This document shows, in pieces, positions 1 through 6,212 of a DNA stretch of 9,300 nucleotides. This DNA comes from Oceanospirillaceae bacterium (GTDB lineage: Bacteria > Pseudomonadota > Gammaproteobacteria > Pseudomonadales > Balneatricaceae): contig JAGSHA010000101.1 in assembly GCA_023954795.1 (NCBI GenBank), positions 1-9,300 of the forward strand. The letters run 5' to 3'. Numbering within the stretch: position 1 is the stretch's first letter; the number at the start of each line of letters is the position of its first letter. The notes under the pieces are model-generated. The model did no database searches. It had not been told where the DNA came from and saw only the letters and a program-made list of their open reading frames with translations. A program made the translations under genes and the position numbers.

Positions 1-3000
1 CAAGCTTCAGCGAGGCCTGATAGTTCCGGTCGTTGAGACGAGCAACCAGGGTGCTGATCTGAGTCTCATACTCATCACGCAGCTGACGCTCCAGCTTGCG
101 ATCCGGGTGGTAGCCGAACAGATCCAGTTTAGTGCCACGCAGGCTACGCATCTTAGCGACGGTGCCCAGTGCTTTTAGCATCCACGGACCGAAGCTCATC
201 TTCTTCGGACGGCCCTGAGAATCGCGTTTACGCGCCAACAACGGCGGAGCCATGTGGAAGTTAATGCGATAGTCACCTTCAAAGGTCTCACTGACCTCTT
301 TCAGGAAATCGGAATCGGTATACAGGCGCGCCACTTCGTACTCGTCTTTGTACGCCATCAGACGGAACAGCTGCTTAGATACCGCTTCGGTCAGAGCCTG
401 AGAGTCCACGCCCAGTGCACTCTCTGCACCCGATACTTTGCTCACCAAGTCACGGTAGCGCGCTGCGTATTTGGCATCCTGATACTTGGTCAGGAAGGCG
501 GTGTTACGCTCAATCTGAGTCTCCAGTGTCAGCTCTGGTGCTGGCTTGTGACCACCGGCCGACTGCTTAACAAATTCCGCATCAACGGCAGCCAAACGGC
601 CCCAGTTAAAGGCGGTTTTGTTCTTCTCTATCGCCACACCGTTCAGCTCAATCGCTTTCTGCAGGGCATCCAGCGATACCGGAACCAGACCGGACTGCCA
701 TGCAAAGCCCAGCATCATCACGTTGGAGAAGACGGTATCGCCCAGCAGGGTTTCCGCCAGACGGTTGGCATCGAGAGTGTCCATTCGGTCATCACCCACC
801 GCCTCACCCAGAATGCGGACACGGCGGGTCGACTTCATATCGGCATCGCGGTAGAGCACGTTGTCTGCTGTCGCGATCTCAGCCAGATTCAGTACCGCAC
901 GGCTGTGATCTTTACGCAGCACACTCAGTGCTTTGTCAGAGGTGGCCACGACCATATCGCAGGCGATCATGGCATCGGCCTGACCGGTTTCGATCCGCAC
1001 CTGATGGATATCTTCCGGCTGTGGTGCCAGACGTACGTAACTCAGTACGGTGCCGCCCTTCTGCGCAAAGCCCATGAAGTCCAGTACGGTTGCGCCTTTG
1101 GATTCCAGATGCGCCGCCATGGTGATCAGCGCCCCCACGGTCACAACACCGGTACCACCTACCCCGCCCACCAGCAGGTTGTAACTGCTGTTGAGCGCAT
1201 TCAGCTGAGGCAACGGCAATGTCGCCAGTTTCTGGTTAAACGCTTCACCGATAGAGACACCGCCGCCTTTGCGCAGCTGACCACCTTCGATGGTGACGAA
1301 GCTTGGGCAGAACCCGGATACACAGGAGAAATCCTTGTTGCAGGAAGACTGGTCGATACGACGCTTACGGCCCTGCTCTGTCTCACGCGGGATCACCGAC
1401 AGACAGTTGGATTTCTGTGAGCAGTCACCACAGCCTTCACACACATTGTGGTTGATGAAGGCACGGCGCTGCGGATCAGGGAACTGGCCGCGCTTACGGC
1501 GGCGACGTTTTTCTGCGGCACAGGTCTGGTCGTAGATCAGTACGGTCACACCCTGAATGTCCCGCAGTTCTCGCTGGATTGTGTCCAGCTCATCACGGTG
1601 ATGAAAGGTAGCCACGGACGGGAAGATGCTCTTATCGCTGAACTTCTCCGGCTCGTCGCTCAAAATTGCGATCCGTTGAACGCCTTCGGCAAACACCTGA
1701 TTGGCAATCGCCGGCACGGTGATGACACCGTCCACCGGCTGACCACCGGTCATTGCCACGGCATCGTTAAACAGAATTTTGTAGGTAATGTTGGCATTCG
1801 CCGCCAGCGACTGACGGATCGCCAGAGAACCGGAGTGGAAGTAGGTCCCTTCACCCAGGTTCTGGAAAACGTGTTTATTTTCGAGGTAACGGGATTTGGA
1901 GATCCAGTTCACACCCTCGCCGCCCATCTGAATCAGGGACTCAGTTTTGCGGTTCATCCACGATGCCATGAAGTGACAACCGATACCCGCTTGCGCGCGG
2001 CTGCCTTCAGGCACTTTGGTGGAGGAGTTGTGTGGGCAACCGGAGCAGAAGTATGGCAAACGACGTACGCCACCCGGATCACATACGGTGCTGCCACGGA
2101 CACCCACTTCGGCCAGTTGCTCGCGGAAATCAGAACCCAGCAGCTGGGTGATGCGGTCCGCCACATAGCGGGCCAGCATATTCGGACCCAGCTCTCCCAC
2201 ATACGGAATCAGCGGCTCGCCGTTTTCATCTTTCTTGCCAACAACGGTGACGTTGATCGTCTCGTCCGGTGCCGACATATACTCTTTGATCTGGCTTTCG
2301 ATGATGCCGCGTTTCTCTTCAACAACTAGAACTTCCTGCTTGCCGCGCACGAAATCCATCGCACCGCTGCGCTCCAGCGGCCATACCAGACCGACCTTGT
2401 AGATATCCAGGCCCAGCGCACGACACTTCTCTTCATCCAGTCCCAGCAGCTCCAGCGCGGCCATCAGGTCCAGATGGGCTTTACCCGTGGTGACGATGCC
2501 AAAACGCGCATCCTGAGTATCATAGATACGCTTATCAAGCGGGTTGGCGCGGGCAAACGCGGCTACTGCTGCGAGCTTATGCTCAATACGGGTTTCCAGC
2601 TGCGGTCCCGGAAGATCCGGCCAGCGATAGTGCAAACCACCTTCCGGCGCTTCAAAGTCTTCAGGAATTTTGAACGCAGGCAGCTCATCGATGTTGACGG
2701 ACGCTGCACTTTCCACAGTTTCAGAGATCGCCTTAAAGCCGGTCCACATGCCGCTGTAGCGGGACATGGCAAAACCCCAAAGACCAAATTCAAAGTATTC
2801 AGAGATGCTGGCCGGGTTGATAGTCGGCATAAACGCCGCCATAAACGACACGTCCGACTGGTGCGGCATACTGGAGGACACACATCCGTGGTCATCACCC
2901 GCCACCACCAGCACACCACCGTTCGGAGAACTGCCGTAGGTGTTACCGTGTTTCAGCGCATCCGCCGCACGGTCAACACCCGGACCTTTGCCGTACCAGA

Positions 3001-3355
3001 TACCAAATACGCCATCGACATTTTTGTCATCGTCAGTTTCAACCTGCTGCGTACCCAGCACCATAGTGGCACCCAGCTCTTCATTGATCGCCGGTATAAA
3101 GTCGATATCGTGATCTTTCAGGAGGGTTTTGGCCTGCCACAGCGCCTGATCGTACCCGCCCAGCGGTGATCCACGGTAGCCACTGATAAAGCCAGCAGTG
3201 TTCAGTTTGTTCTTGCGATCCAGCTGACGCTGCATCAGGGGTAAACGCACCAGCGCTTGTGTGCCGGTCAGAAAAACACGACCGGTTTCACGCGTGTAAC
3301 GGTCGTTTAGAGAGTAGTCGTCCAGTGAATCTACGTGGCCCGTTTTATGGCTCAT
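1..3355 (-). CDS. Fused indolepyruvate:ferredoxin oxidoreductase (alpha+gamma), 3' end missing
   Basis: This is a thiamine-diphosphate, iron-sulfur enzyme of the 2-oxoacid:ferredoxin oxidoreductase group. The family oxidatively decarboxylates aryl pyruvates made from Trp, Phe or Tyr to aryl-acetyl-CoA and reduces ferredoxin, in the cytoplasm. The reading frame is open for 1118 codons to the left edge, so perhaps 30-60 C-terminal residues are missing from a usual ~1150-1190. Seen in order: an N-terminal pyrimidine-binding domain with GYRGSPLGGYD (59-69) and NEELGAT (E92/E93); a diphosphate-binding domain with MGGEGVNW (477-484) and NDAVAMTGGQP (from 530); an iron-sulfur segment with Cys639, 642, 645, 651 and then Cys672, 678, 683; a gamma domain opening with GGVGGTG (730-736). 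The start at 3355 has GAGG 8 bases upstream. It is divergent from an Lrp/AsnC regulator, its likely controller. Codons are strongly biased (CGT, CTG, GGT), hinting at high expression. The family call is firm; the exact substrate is inferred. Confidence 0.95.
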   Translation of the reverse strand, partial: MSHKTGHVDSLDDYSLNDRYTRETGRVFLTGTQALVRLPLMQRQLDRKNKLNTAGFISGYRGSPLGGYDQALWQAKTLLKDHDIDFIPAINEELGATMVLGTQQVETDDDKNVDGVFGIWYGKGPGVDRAADALKHGNTYGSSPNGGVLVVAGDDHGCVSSSMPHQSDVSFMAAFMPTINPASISEYFEFGLWGFAMSRYSGMWTGFKAISETVESAASVNIDELPAFKIPEDFEAPEGGLHYRWPDLPGPQLETRIEHKLAAVAAFARANPLDKRIYDTQDARFGIVTTGKAHLDLMAALELLGLDEEKCRALGLDIYKVGLVWPLERSGAMDFVRGKQEVLVVEEKRGIIESQIKEYMSAPDETINVTVVGKKDENGEPLIPYVGELGPNMLARYVADRITQLLGSDFREQLAEVGVRGSTVCDPGGVRRLPYFCSGCPHNSSTKVPEGSRAQAGIGCHFMASWMNRKTESLIQMGGEGVNWISKSRYLENKHVFQNLGEGTYFHSGSLAIRQSLAANANITYKILFNDAVAMTGGQPVDGVITVPAIANQVFAEGVQRIAILSDEPEKFSDKSIFPSVATFHHRDELDTIQRELRDIQGVTVLIYDQTCAAEKRRRRKRGQFPDPQRRAFINHNVCEGCGDCSQKSNCLSVIPRETEQGRKRRIDQSSCNKDFSCVSGFCPSFVTIEGGQLRKGGGVSIGEAFNQKLATLPLPQLNALNSSYNLLVGGVGGTGVVTVGALITMAAHLESKGATVLDFMGFAQKGGTVLSYVRLAPQPEDIHQVRIETGQADAMIACDMVVATSDKALSVLRKDHSRAVLNLAEIATADNVLYRDADMKSTRRVRILGEAVGDDRMDTLDANRLAETLLGDTVFSNVMMLGFAWQSGLVPVSLDALQKAIELNGVAIEKNKTAFNWGRLAAVDAEFVKQSAGGHKPAPELTLETQIERNTAFLTKYQDAKYAARYRDLVSKVSGAESALGVDSQALTEAVSKQLFRLMAYKDEYEVARLYTDSDFLKEVSETFEGDYRINFHMAPPLLARKRDSQGRPKKMSFGPWMLKALGTVAKMRSLRGTKLDLFGYHPDRKLERQLRDEYETQISTLVARLNDRNYQASLKL

Positions 3356-3405
3356 GCCATACACCTCAGCAAACTGTTTCTTATTGTTATGCGGCTAACT
3401 GACCG

Positions 3406-3423
3406 AATTGATTTATGTCAATT
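3406..3423. promoter_or_regulatory. Inverted repeat over a possible promoter of the oxidoreductase gene
   Basis: AATTGA (3406-3411) and TCAATT (3418-3423) are perfect 6-bp arms around a 6-bp spacer. On the minus strand the right arm contains a perfect TTGACA (3421-3416), about 60 bases upstream of the oxidoreductase start. No convincing -10 box lies 16-18 bases from it, so the promoter is only possible. The dyad could be one of several sites for the adjacent Lrp/AsnC regulator. Confidence 0.35.
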
Positions 3424-3469
3424 GCCGTAGGAATGAGAAATAGTCTATGAGTTTTATGACGAAAGGTGC

Positions 3470-3498
3470 TTGCAAATTACATAGCAGATCAGGATTAT
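3470..3498 (+). promoter_or_regulatory. Candidate promoter of the Lrp/AsnC regulator gene
   Basis: TTGCAA (3470-3475) and GATTAT (3493-3498) match the sigma-70 boxes at 4 of 6 positions each, with a 17-bp spacer. Transcription would start near 3505, about 65 bases before the regulator ATG. The dyads at 3501-3511 and 3531-3547 would then lie at and just after the start point, as expected for autorepression. This is pattern matching only. Confidence 0.35.
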
Positions 3499-3530
3499 TA
3501 TGAAATATTCAAAACAATAACCCCAAACAA

Positions 3531-3547
3531 ACGAAAGATTCTTTCGT
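3531..3547. promoter_or_regulatory. 17-bp perfect palindrome, likely operator
   Basis: ACGAAAGA-T-TCTTTCGT is a perfect dyad with 8-bp arms around a single T. It lies 22 bases upstream of the Lrp/AsnC start codon. A related element, TGAA-ATA-TTCA, lies at 3501-3511. The shared core GAAANATTC recurs exactly 31 bp apart (3502 and 3533), three helical turns, so both copies would face the same side of the DNA. Lrp/AsnC proteins typically bind such phased ~15-bp dyads. Assignment to this regulator is inferred from position. Confidence 0.5.
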
Positions 3548-3569
3548 ATCTTAAAGAGATCGCGAATTC

Positions 3570-4043
3570 ATGTCAGAAGAACTGGACCGTTACGACCGCC
3601 ACATCCTCAAGATTCTGCAGGACGATGGCCGTATCTCTAACCAGCATCTGGCCGATCAGGTCGGATTATCCACGGCAGCGTGCTGGCGTCGCGTTAAATC
3701 ATTGGATGAACGTGGCATTCTGAAAAGGCATACGACGCTGGTTGATCCAGAGGCTTTGGGATACGGACTCTGCGTGATGATCATGGTGACACTGATTCGC
3801 CACCAGCAGGACCACACCAAAGAGTTTGAGGCAGCCGTCCAGTCTTTCCCTGAGGTTCTGCAATGTTATGCGGTGACTGGAAACGCAGACTATGTACTGC
3901 GCGTGGTGATCCCTAACATGGCCGCCTACGATACGTTTCTCAGCGAAAAGATCTTCACCCTGCCGGGCGTGAATCAGGTGAAATCCAACTTTGCGTTACG
4001 TGAAGTGAAGTATGAAACCGCCATTCCGGTCGATCTGGGCTAG
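3570..4043 (+). CDS. Lrp/AsnC-family transcriptional regulator
   Basis: This is a cytoplasmic DNA-binding regulator of the feast/famine family, which responds to amino acids or related acids. The 157 residues are the usual family length. Residues 6-60 form the AsnC-type winged helix-turn-helix: YDRHILKILQDDGRIS is followed by the recognition segment around LSTAACWRRVKSL (33-45). Residues from about 66 to 150 form the RAM ligand-binding and oligomerisation domain, including VTGNADYVLRV and the LPGV segment. The ATG at 3570 has a modest purine-rich site, AAAGAGA, at 3553-3559. The gene is divergent from the indolepyruvate:ferredoxin oxidoreductase, the classic arrangement for a local activator or repressor, so its effector is probably an aromatic amino acid or its 2-oxo acid (inferred). 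Dyads in the shared upstream region suggest that it also controls itself. The gene is followed by a hairpin and appears monocistronic. Confidence 0.93.
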   Translation: MSEELDRYDRHILKILQDDGRISNQHLADQVGLSTAACWRRVKSLDERGILKRHTTLVDPEALGYGLCVMIMVTLIRHQQDHTKEFEAAVQSFPEVLQCYAVTGNADYVLRVVIPNMAAYDTFLSEKIFTLPGVNQVKSNFALREVKYETAIPVDLG

Positions 4044-4068
4044 GTATTCCATTTTTACCAGAGGACAC

Positions 4069-4092
4069 AAGGGCGTGGTTTCCTGCGCCCTT
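4069..4092 (+). terminator. Hairpin downstream of the Lrp/AsnC gene
   Basis: AAGGGCG (4069-4075) pairs perfectly with CGCCCTT (4086-4092) around a 10-base loop, 26 bases after the regulator stop codon. No uridine tract follows directly, so as a terminator it is imperfect. A second GCGCCCTT copy at 4119-4126, followed by TTCATTT, could pair with the same left arm through a longer loop. Confidence 0.4.
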
Positions 4093-4259
4093 ATACACCG
4101 CCAATATTGTCCTGAGTAGCGCCCTTTTCATTTCGCTTACCAGAAAGTCATCAATATCCTTGGTGCCAGAAGTTATTAAAACGCCTGCGGTTTTTCATTT
4201 CTGTTTCAGTAACTCCATCTACTCTATCCCTGAGACGAGAGAGAAGTTGGAGAAACATC

Positions 4260-4421
4260 ATGAAGATTGTGATGAGCATGTTGGTACTCATGTTTGGTTT
4301 GTCTGCCGGTTCAGCGTATGCCGAAAGTGCACGCGATCTGTTACTCGACGACAATATCAGCGCATACAGTAACCTGCCCGCTGACGTGTATCAGCGTTAC
4401 CACGGCGATAAAAGCGATTAA
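4260..4421 (+). CDS. Small exported peptide, 53 residues, unknown function
   Basis: The frame encodes 53 residues from ATG 4260 to TAA 4419-4421. A good ribosome binding site, GGAG (4249-4252), sits 7 bases upstream. Residues 1-21 look like a signal peptide: a lysine at position 2, a hydrophobic stretch (VMSMLVLMFGLSAG) and an A-Y-A cleavage motif before Glu22. The predicted mature peptide has 32 residues. It is acidic (seven Asp/Glu against three Lys/Arg), has three tyrosines and no cysteine, and contains the segment ARDLLLDDNISAY. No known family is recognised. The gene stands alone between the Lrp/AsnC gene and a convergent ion-channel gene, with no obvious promoter. The RBS, signal peptide and clean stop make it more than a chance frame. 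Function is unknown; export to the periplasm is inferred. Confidence 0.7.
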   Translation: MKIVMSMLVLMFGLSAGSAYAESARDLLLDDNISAYSNLPADVYQRYHGDKSD

Positions 4422-4447
4422 TAATCCTTTTATATAATTCTATCGGC

Positions 4448-4472
4448 GCGTGAAGTCTCCCCTTCTTCACGC
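4448..4472. terminator. Hairpin between convergent small-peptide and channel genes
   Basis: GCGTGAAG (4448-4455) and CTTCACGC (4465-4472) form a perfect 8-bp stem with a 9-base loop. It lies 26 bases after the small-peptide stop and 28 bases beyond the channel stop on the other strand. Neither side has a clear T-run, so it may act as a weak bidirectional terminator or an mRNA 3' stabiliser. Confidence 0.45.
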
Positions 4473-4500
4473 TCCGTTGGATTCATCCAGCACTAACATC

Positions 4501-4854
4501 TTACTTAAAGCGCTCTTCAATACCCTTCAAAACAACCGGATCGATACTTTGGTGAAATGCCGAAGACGCTGTCGCCACGGTAATCGCCACAAAAATGCCG
4601 GTCAGCATAATGCCCTGAAATGCGATCACGATCGCCAGCACCTTGGCACTCTTTCTCACCGGACGAATATCACCATACCCCACTGTCAGCGCGGTAATAA
4701 ATGACCAGTACAACGCGTTGAAGCGTCCCCAGCCTTCAAGACGCCCCACCACCTGACCCACAATGATAATCAGAGTGCAAAGCATCAACAGAATTGGAGC
4801 GGCCAGATACACACCCCAGAAGAAAAGCTGAATAAATGTAATCGAGAATTCCAT
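4501..4854 (-). CDS. Minimal two-helix potassium channel (Ion_trans_2 family)
   Basis: This is an inner-membrane cation channel subunit, expected to form a tetramer passing K+. The 117 residues contain a first membrane helix (about 10-36), a pore helix (47-56, NALYWSFITA), the selectivity filter TVGYGD (57-62) and a second helix (about 70-96), then a short C-terminal tail. There is no RCK or other ligand-binding domain and no voltage sensor, so gating is not visible. The frame is open upstream to a TTG at 5010. Those 52 extra residues are not channel-like and lack an RBS, so ATG 4854 is preferred. No Shine-Dalgarno sequence precedes that ATG either. A promoter-like element 7 bases upstream suggests leaderless translation. 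The gene is convergent with the small exported peptide and lies downstream, on the same strand, of the LysR-type gene, about 240 bases away. Confidence 0.88.
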   Translation of the reverse strand: MEFSITFIQLFFWGVYLAAPILLMLCTLIIIVGQVVGRLEGWGRFNALYWSFITALTVGYGDIRPVRKSAKVLAIVIAFQGIMLTGIFVAITVATASSAFHQSIDPVVLKGIEERFK

Positions 4855-4860
4855 ACCAGC

Positions 4861-4888
4861 ATTGTAGCCGCTCAAGCATGACCGACAA
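4861..4888 (-). promoter_or_regulatory. Candidate promoter of the channel gene
   Basis: On the minus strand TTGTCG (4888-4883), a 16-bp spacer and TACAAT (4866-4861) resemble sigma-70 boxes; the -10 box matches 5 of 6. The normal start point would fall on or next to the A of ATG 4854, giving a leaderless mRNA. Pattern match only. Confidence 0.4.
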
Positions 4889-5096
4889 AGAAGCCAAAAT
4901 GAGATGTCTATTCCGTTGCCCTGTCGAGTGGGGTTTGACAACAGGACAACGGATACTGCAGAGGGGATACTACAAACGGCTTGATTCAAAGCACCGTGAT
5001 AAGCGCTCAAGCCAGAATGAAGCGTAAGAAGTTACCGGAGGAAAGAGAAATCACATTTGCGAATCGGACTTATAGGTTTGCTGAATCAATCAACGA

Positions 5097-6032
5097 TCAG
5101 CCAACCTGCTCGTCTACTGTCCGCTCCACCATACCCTCCACTAACACAGGCACAGTGGTCTGGATGTAATCAATAAAGGCCTCCACATGCTCAGGTAACG
5201 ATCGTTCAGCACGCCAGATCCAATGATAACTAAATGCAGCCGGTTCGTTTTGCTTCACAAACAGTGGATACAAGGAGCGATTATCGGGTGATATTTTGGC
5301 ACTGGGCAGAATCCCCGCACCTATGCCTAAGGATGCCCAGTCTTCAATCACCTTGTAAGTCATCGCCTGCCCGATATACGGGTTTAGTTTGCCCCCCTGG
5401 GCTTTCATCATATTGGCGAGAGCGTCATTCAATCCACAACCTCCACCTGTGAGAATAATCGGGGTGGCAGGCAGATCGGCCATCTCAAATGACAAACGGC
5501 TGGCCGCTGGCTCGTCATTCAATGCGGGCAGGTAATAGAGATTATCGCGGTAGAAAACGCAGGATGACTCGCCGTCACCGCCTTCATTTTCCGGCACGAT
5601 CTGGATATCAATCTGTTCACGGCTTAAACGCTGCGACAAGTCATCGATAAAACACTCTTTGAAGAACACCGTCACATCCGGGTGAGCTTGCCGGAACGGT
5701 GCCAACACCTGATCCAGACGCTGCATATCCACCAGCGGCGAAAACCCAATCCTTAAGATCTTATGGCTCGGATTGTGATAAGACTCCGCGGCTTTCACCA
5801 ACTCATCACGGTTGTGCAGCACCTCCTGAATGCGCGGCAGCATATATTCACCGAATGAGGTCAGCTCCACCTTACGTGTGGTGCGATTGAATAGCCGCCC
5901 TCCCAACTCCTCTTCCAGCTGAGATATCGCATTGGATAAGGTTGGCTGCGTCGCAAAACTAAGTTCTGCCGCCCGACTAAAAGAGCTTGTTTCTGCGACG
6001 TTCACCACAAACTGCAGCTGTTTCAGATTCAT
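5097..6032 (-). CDS. LysR-type transcriptional regulator, OxyR-like Cys199
   Basis: This is a cytoplasmic DNA-binding regulator of 311 residues, the normal LysR length. Residues 1-60 form the winged helix-turn-helix (SRAAELSFATQPTLSNAISQ at 19-38, then ELGGRLFNRTTRKVELT). A linker helix runs to about 88, and the effector-binding domain covers about 90-300. ATG 6032 (MNLKQLQFV) is the usual LysR N-terminus; ATG 6044, four codons earlier, is possible and neither has a strong RBS. Cys199 sits in GGGCGLNDALANM, at the residue number and apparent position of the peroxide-sensing Cys199 of E. coli OxyR (HCLRDQAMGFC). The resolving Cys208 is Met here. The gene is divergent from a diheme peroxidase gene, with two T-N11-A dyads between them, so the regulator probably controls that gene and itself. 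The ligand or signal is not known; sensing peroxide is a hypothesis. Confidence 0.93.
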   Translation of the reverse strand: MNLKQLQFVVNVAETSSFSRAAELSFATQPTLSNAISQLEEELGGRLFNRTTRKVELTSFGEYMLPRIQEVLHNRDELVKAAESYHNPSHKILRIGFSPLVDMQRLDQVLAPFRQAHPDVTVFFKECFIDDLSQRLSREQIDIQIVPENEGGDGESSCVFYRDNLYYLPALNDEPAASRLSFEMADLPATPIILTGGGCGLNDALANMMKAQGGKLNPYIGQAMTYKVIEDWASLGIGAGILPSAKISPDNRSLYPLFVKQNEPAAFSYHWIWRAERSLPEHVEAFIDYIQTTVPVLVEGMVERTVDEQVG

Positions 6033-6055
6033 AACCACACTCATTCGTTTTCTAA

Positions 6056-6083
6056 ATAAATCATATTTATAAATAGAATTTAT
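6056..6083. promoter_or_regulatory. Two overlapping LysR-type operator dyads
   Basis: ATAAAT-CAT-ATTTAT (6056-6070) and ATAAAT-AGA-ATTTAT (6069-6083) are perfect dyads with identical arms, differing only in the 3-bp centre and sharing 2 bp. Each contains the T-N11-A pattern typical of LysR-type binding sites. Their centres are 13 bp apart. They lie 24 bases upstream of the LysR start and overlap its candidate promoter, which fits autoregulation and control of the divergent peroxidase gene. Confidence 0.6.
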
Positions 6084-6086
6084 CAA
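6060..6086 (-). promoter_or_regulatory. Candidate promoter of the LysR-type gene
   Basis: On the minus strand TTGATA (6086-6081) and TATGAT (6065-6060) each match 5 of 6 sigma-70 consensus bases, but the spacer is only 15 bp. The boxes are buried in the two dyads at 6056-6083, so a bound regulator would block or remodel this promoter. Confidence 0.35.
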
Positions 6087-6118
6087 TACCGCTCAATCAG
6101 CCTAATTTATTTCTCACC

Positions 6119-6157
6119 GGCTTTCCAGCACCAGCGTGCGCTGGAAAGCCCATTTTT
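6119..6157 (+). terminator. Terminator-like hairpin in the leader of the peroxidase gene
   Basis: GGCTTTCCAGC (6119-6129) pairs perfectly with GCTGGAAAGCC (6140-6150) around a 10-base loop, then CA and five Ts (6153-6157). This is a good intrinsic terminator pointing plus-ward, 56 bases before the peroxidase ATG. The 3' arm can instead pair locally as CCAGCG-TG-CGCTGG (6131-6144), an alternative structure. No plus-strand gene precedes it, because the upstream gene runs the other way. It may therefore be a leader attenuator or end a short RNA started in the LysR promoter region. Confidence 0.55.
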
Positions 6158-6197
6158 CGTGACATAAGTTTCGAGACATAAGGTTCGTGACATACGT
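6156..6197 (+). repeat. Three tandem 14-bp repeats before the peroxidase gene
   Basis: Three units follow without gaps: TTCGTGACATAAGT (6156-6169), TTCGAGACATAAGG (6170-6183) and TTCGTGACATACGT (6184-6197). TTCG-N-GACATA is invariant. The array starts inside the T-run of the hairpin and ends 15 bases before the peroxidase ATG, so it overlaps the leader and comes close to the ribosome binding region. The unit length is neither a codon multiple nor a whole number of helical turns. Protein-binding sites or a slippage-prone spacer are both possible. Confidence 0.75.
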
Positions 6198-6212
6198 GGG
6201 GTGGGTAGCAAC

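Noticed and set aside
254..3169. Long plus-strand open frames (254-1420, 1448-2329, 2474-3169) opposite the oxidoreductase
   Set aside because: They are antisense shadows of a strongly codon-biased minus-strand gene whose frame is intact over the whole region. Their translations are rich in His, Arg and Gln and match no family.
3358..3368. Two-codon frame ATG-GCA-TGA overlapping the oxidoreductase start on the minus strand
   Set aside because: The upstream ATG at 3360 is only 3 bases from GAGG, too close for initiation. It probably arose by chance.
3466..3723. Plus-strand 85-codon frame overlapping the Lrp/AsnC gene start
   Set aside because: It begins in the A/T-rich intergenic region and runs out of frame through a clear Lrp/AsnC gene.
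4178..4195. Possible terminator AAAACGCC-TGCGGTTTTT before the small peptide
   Set aside because: The stem needs a bulge and leaves a loop of about two bases, so it is not a credible hairpin.
4151..4372. Frames of about 70 codons on both strands over the small-peptide gene
   Set aside because: Neither has an RBS or a recognisable protein pattern. The 53-residue frame has both an RBS and a signal peptide.
4855..5010. N-terminal extension of the channel protein from TTG 5010
   Set aside because: The extra 52 residues lack channel features and an RBS, and the segment contains the likely promoter.
4981..5169. Plus-strand 62-codon frame with a GGAGG-like sequence inside
   Set aside because: It starts with TTG, overlaps the LysR-type gene and has no recognisable fold. 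The GGAGG is followed by no suitable start codon.
6033..6086. LysR-type protein extended upstream to TTG 6086
   Set aside because: The extension covers the A/T-rich operator dyads and is absent from the standard LysR N-terminus.
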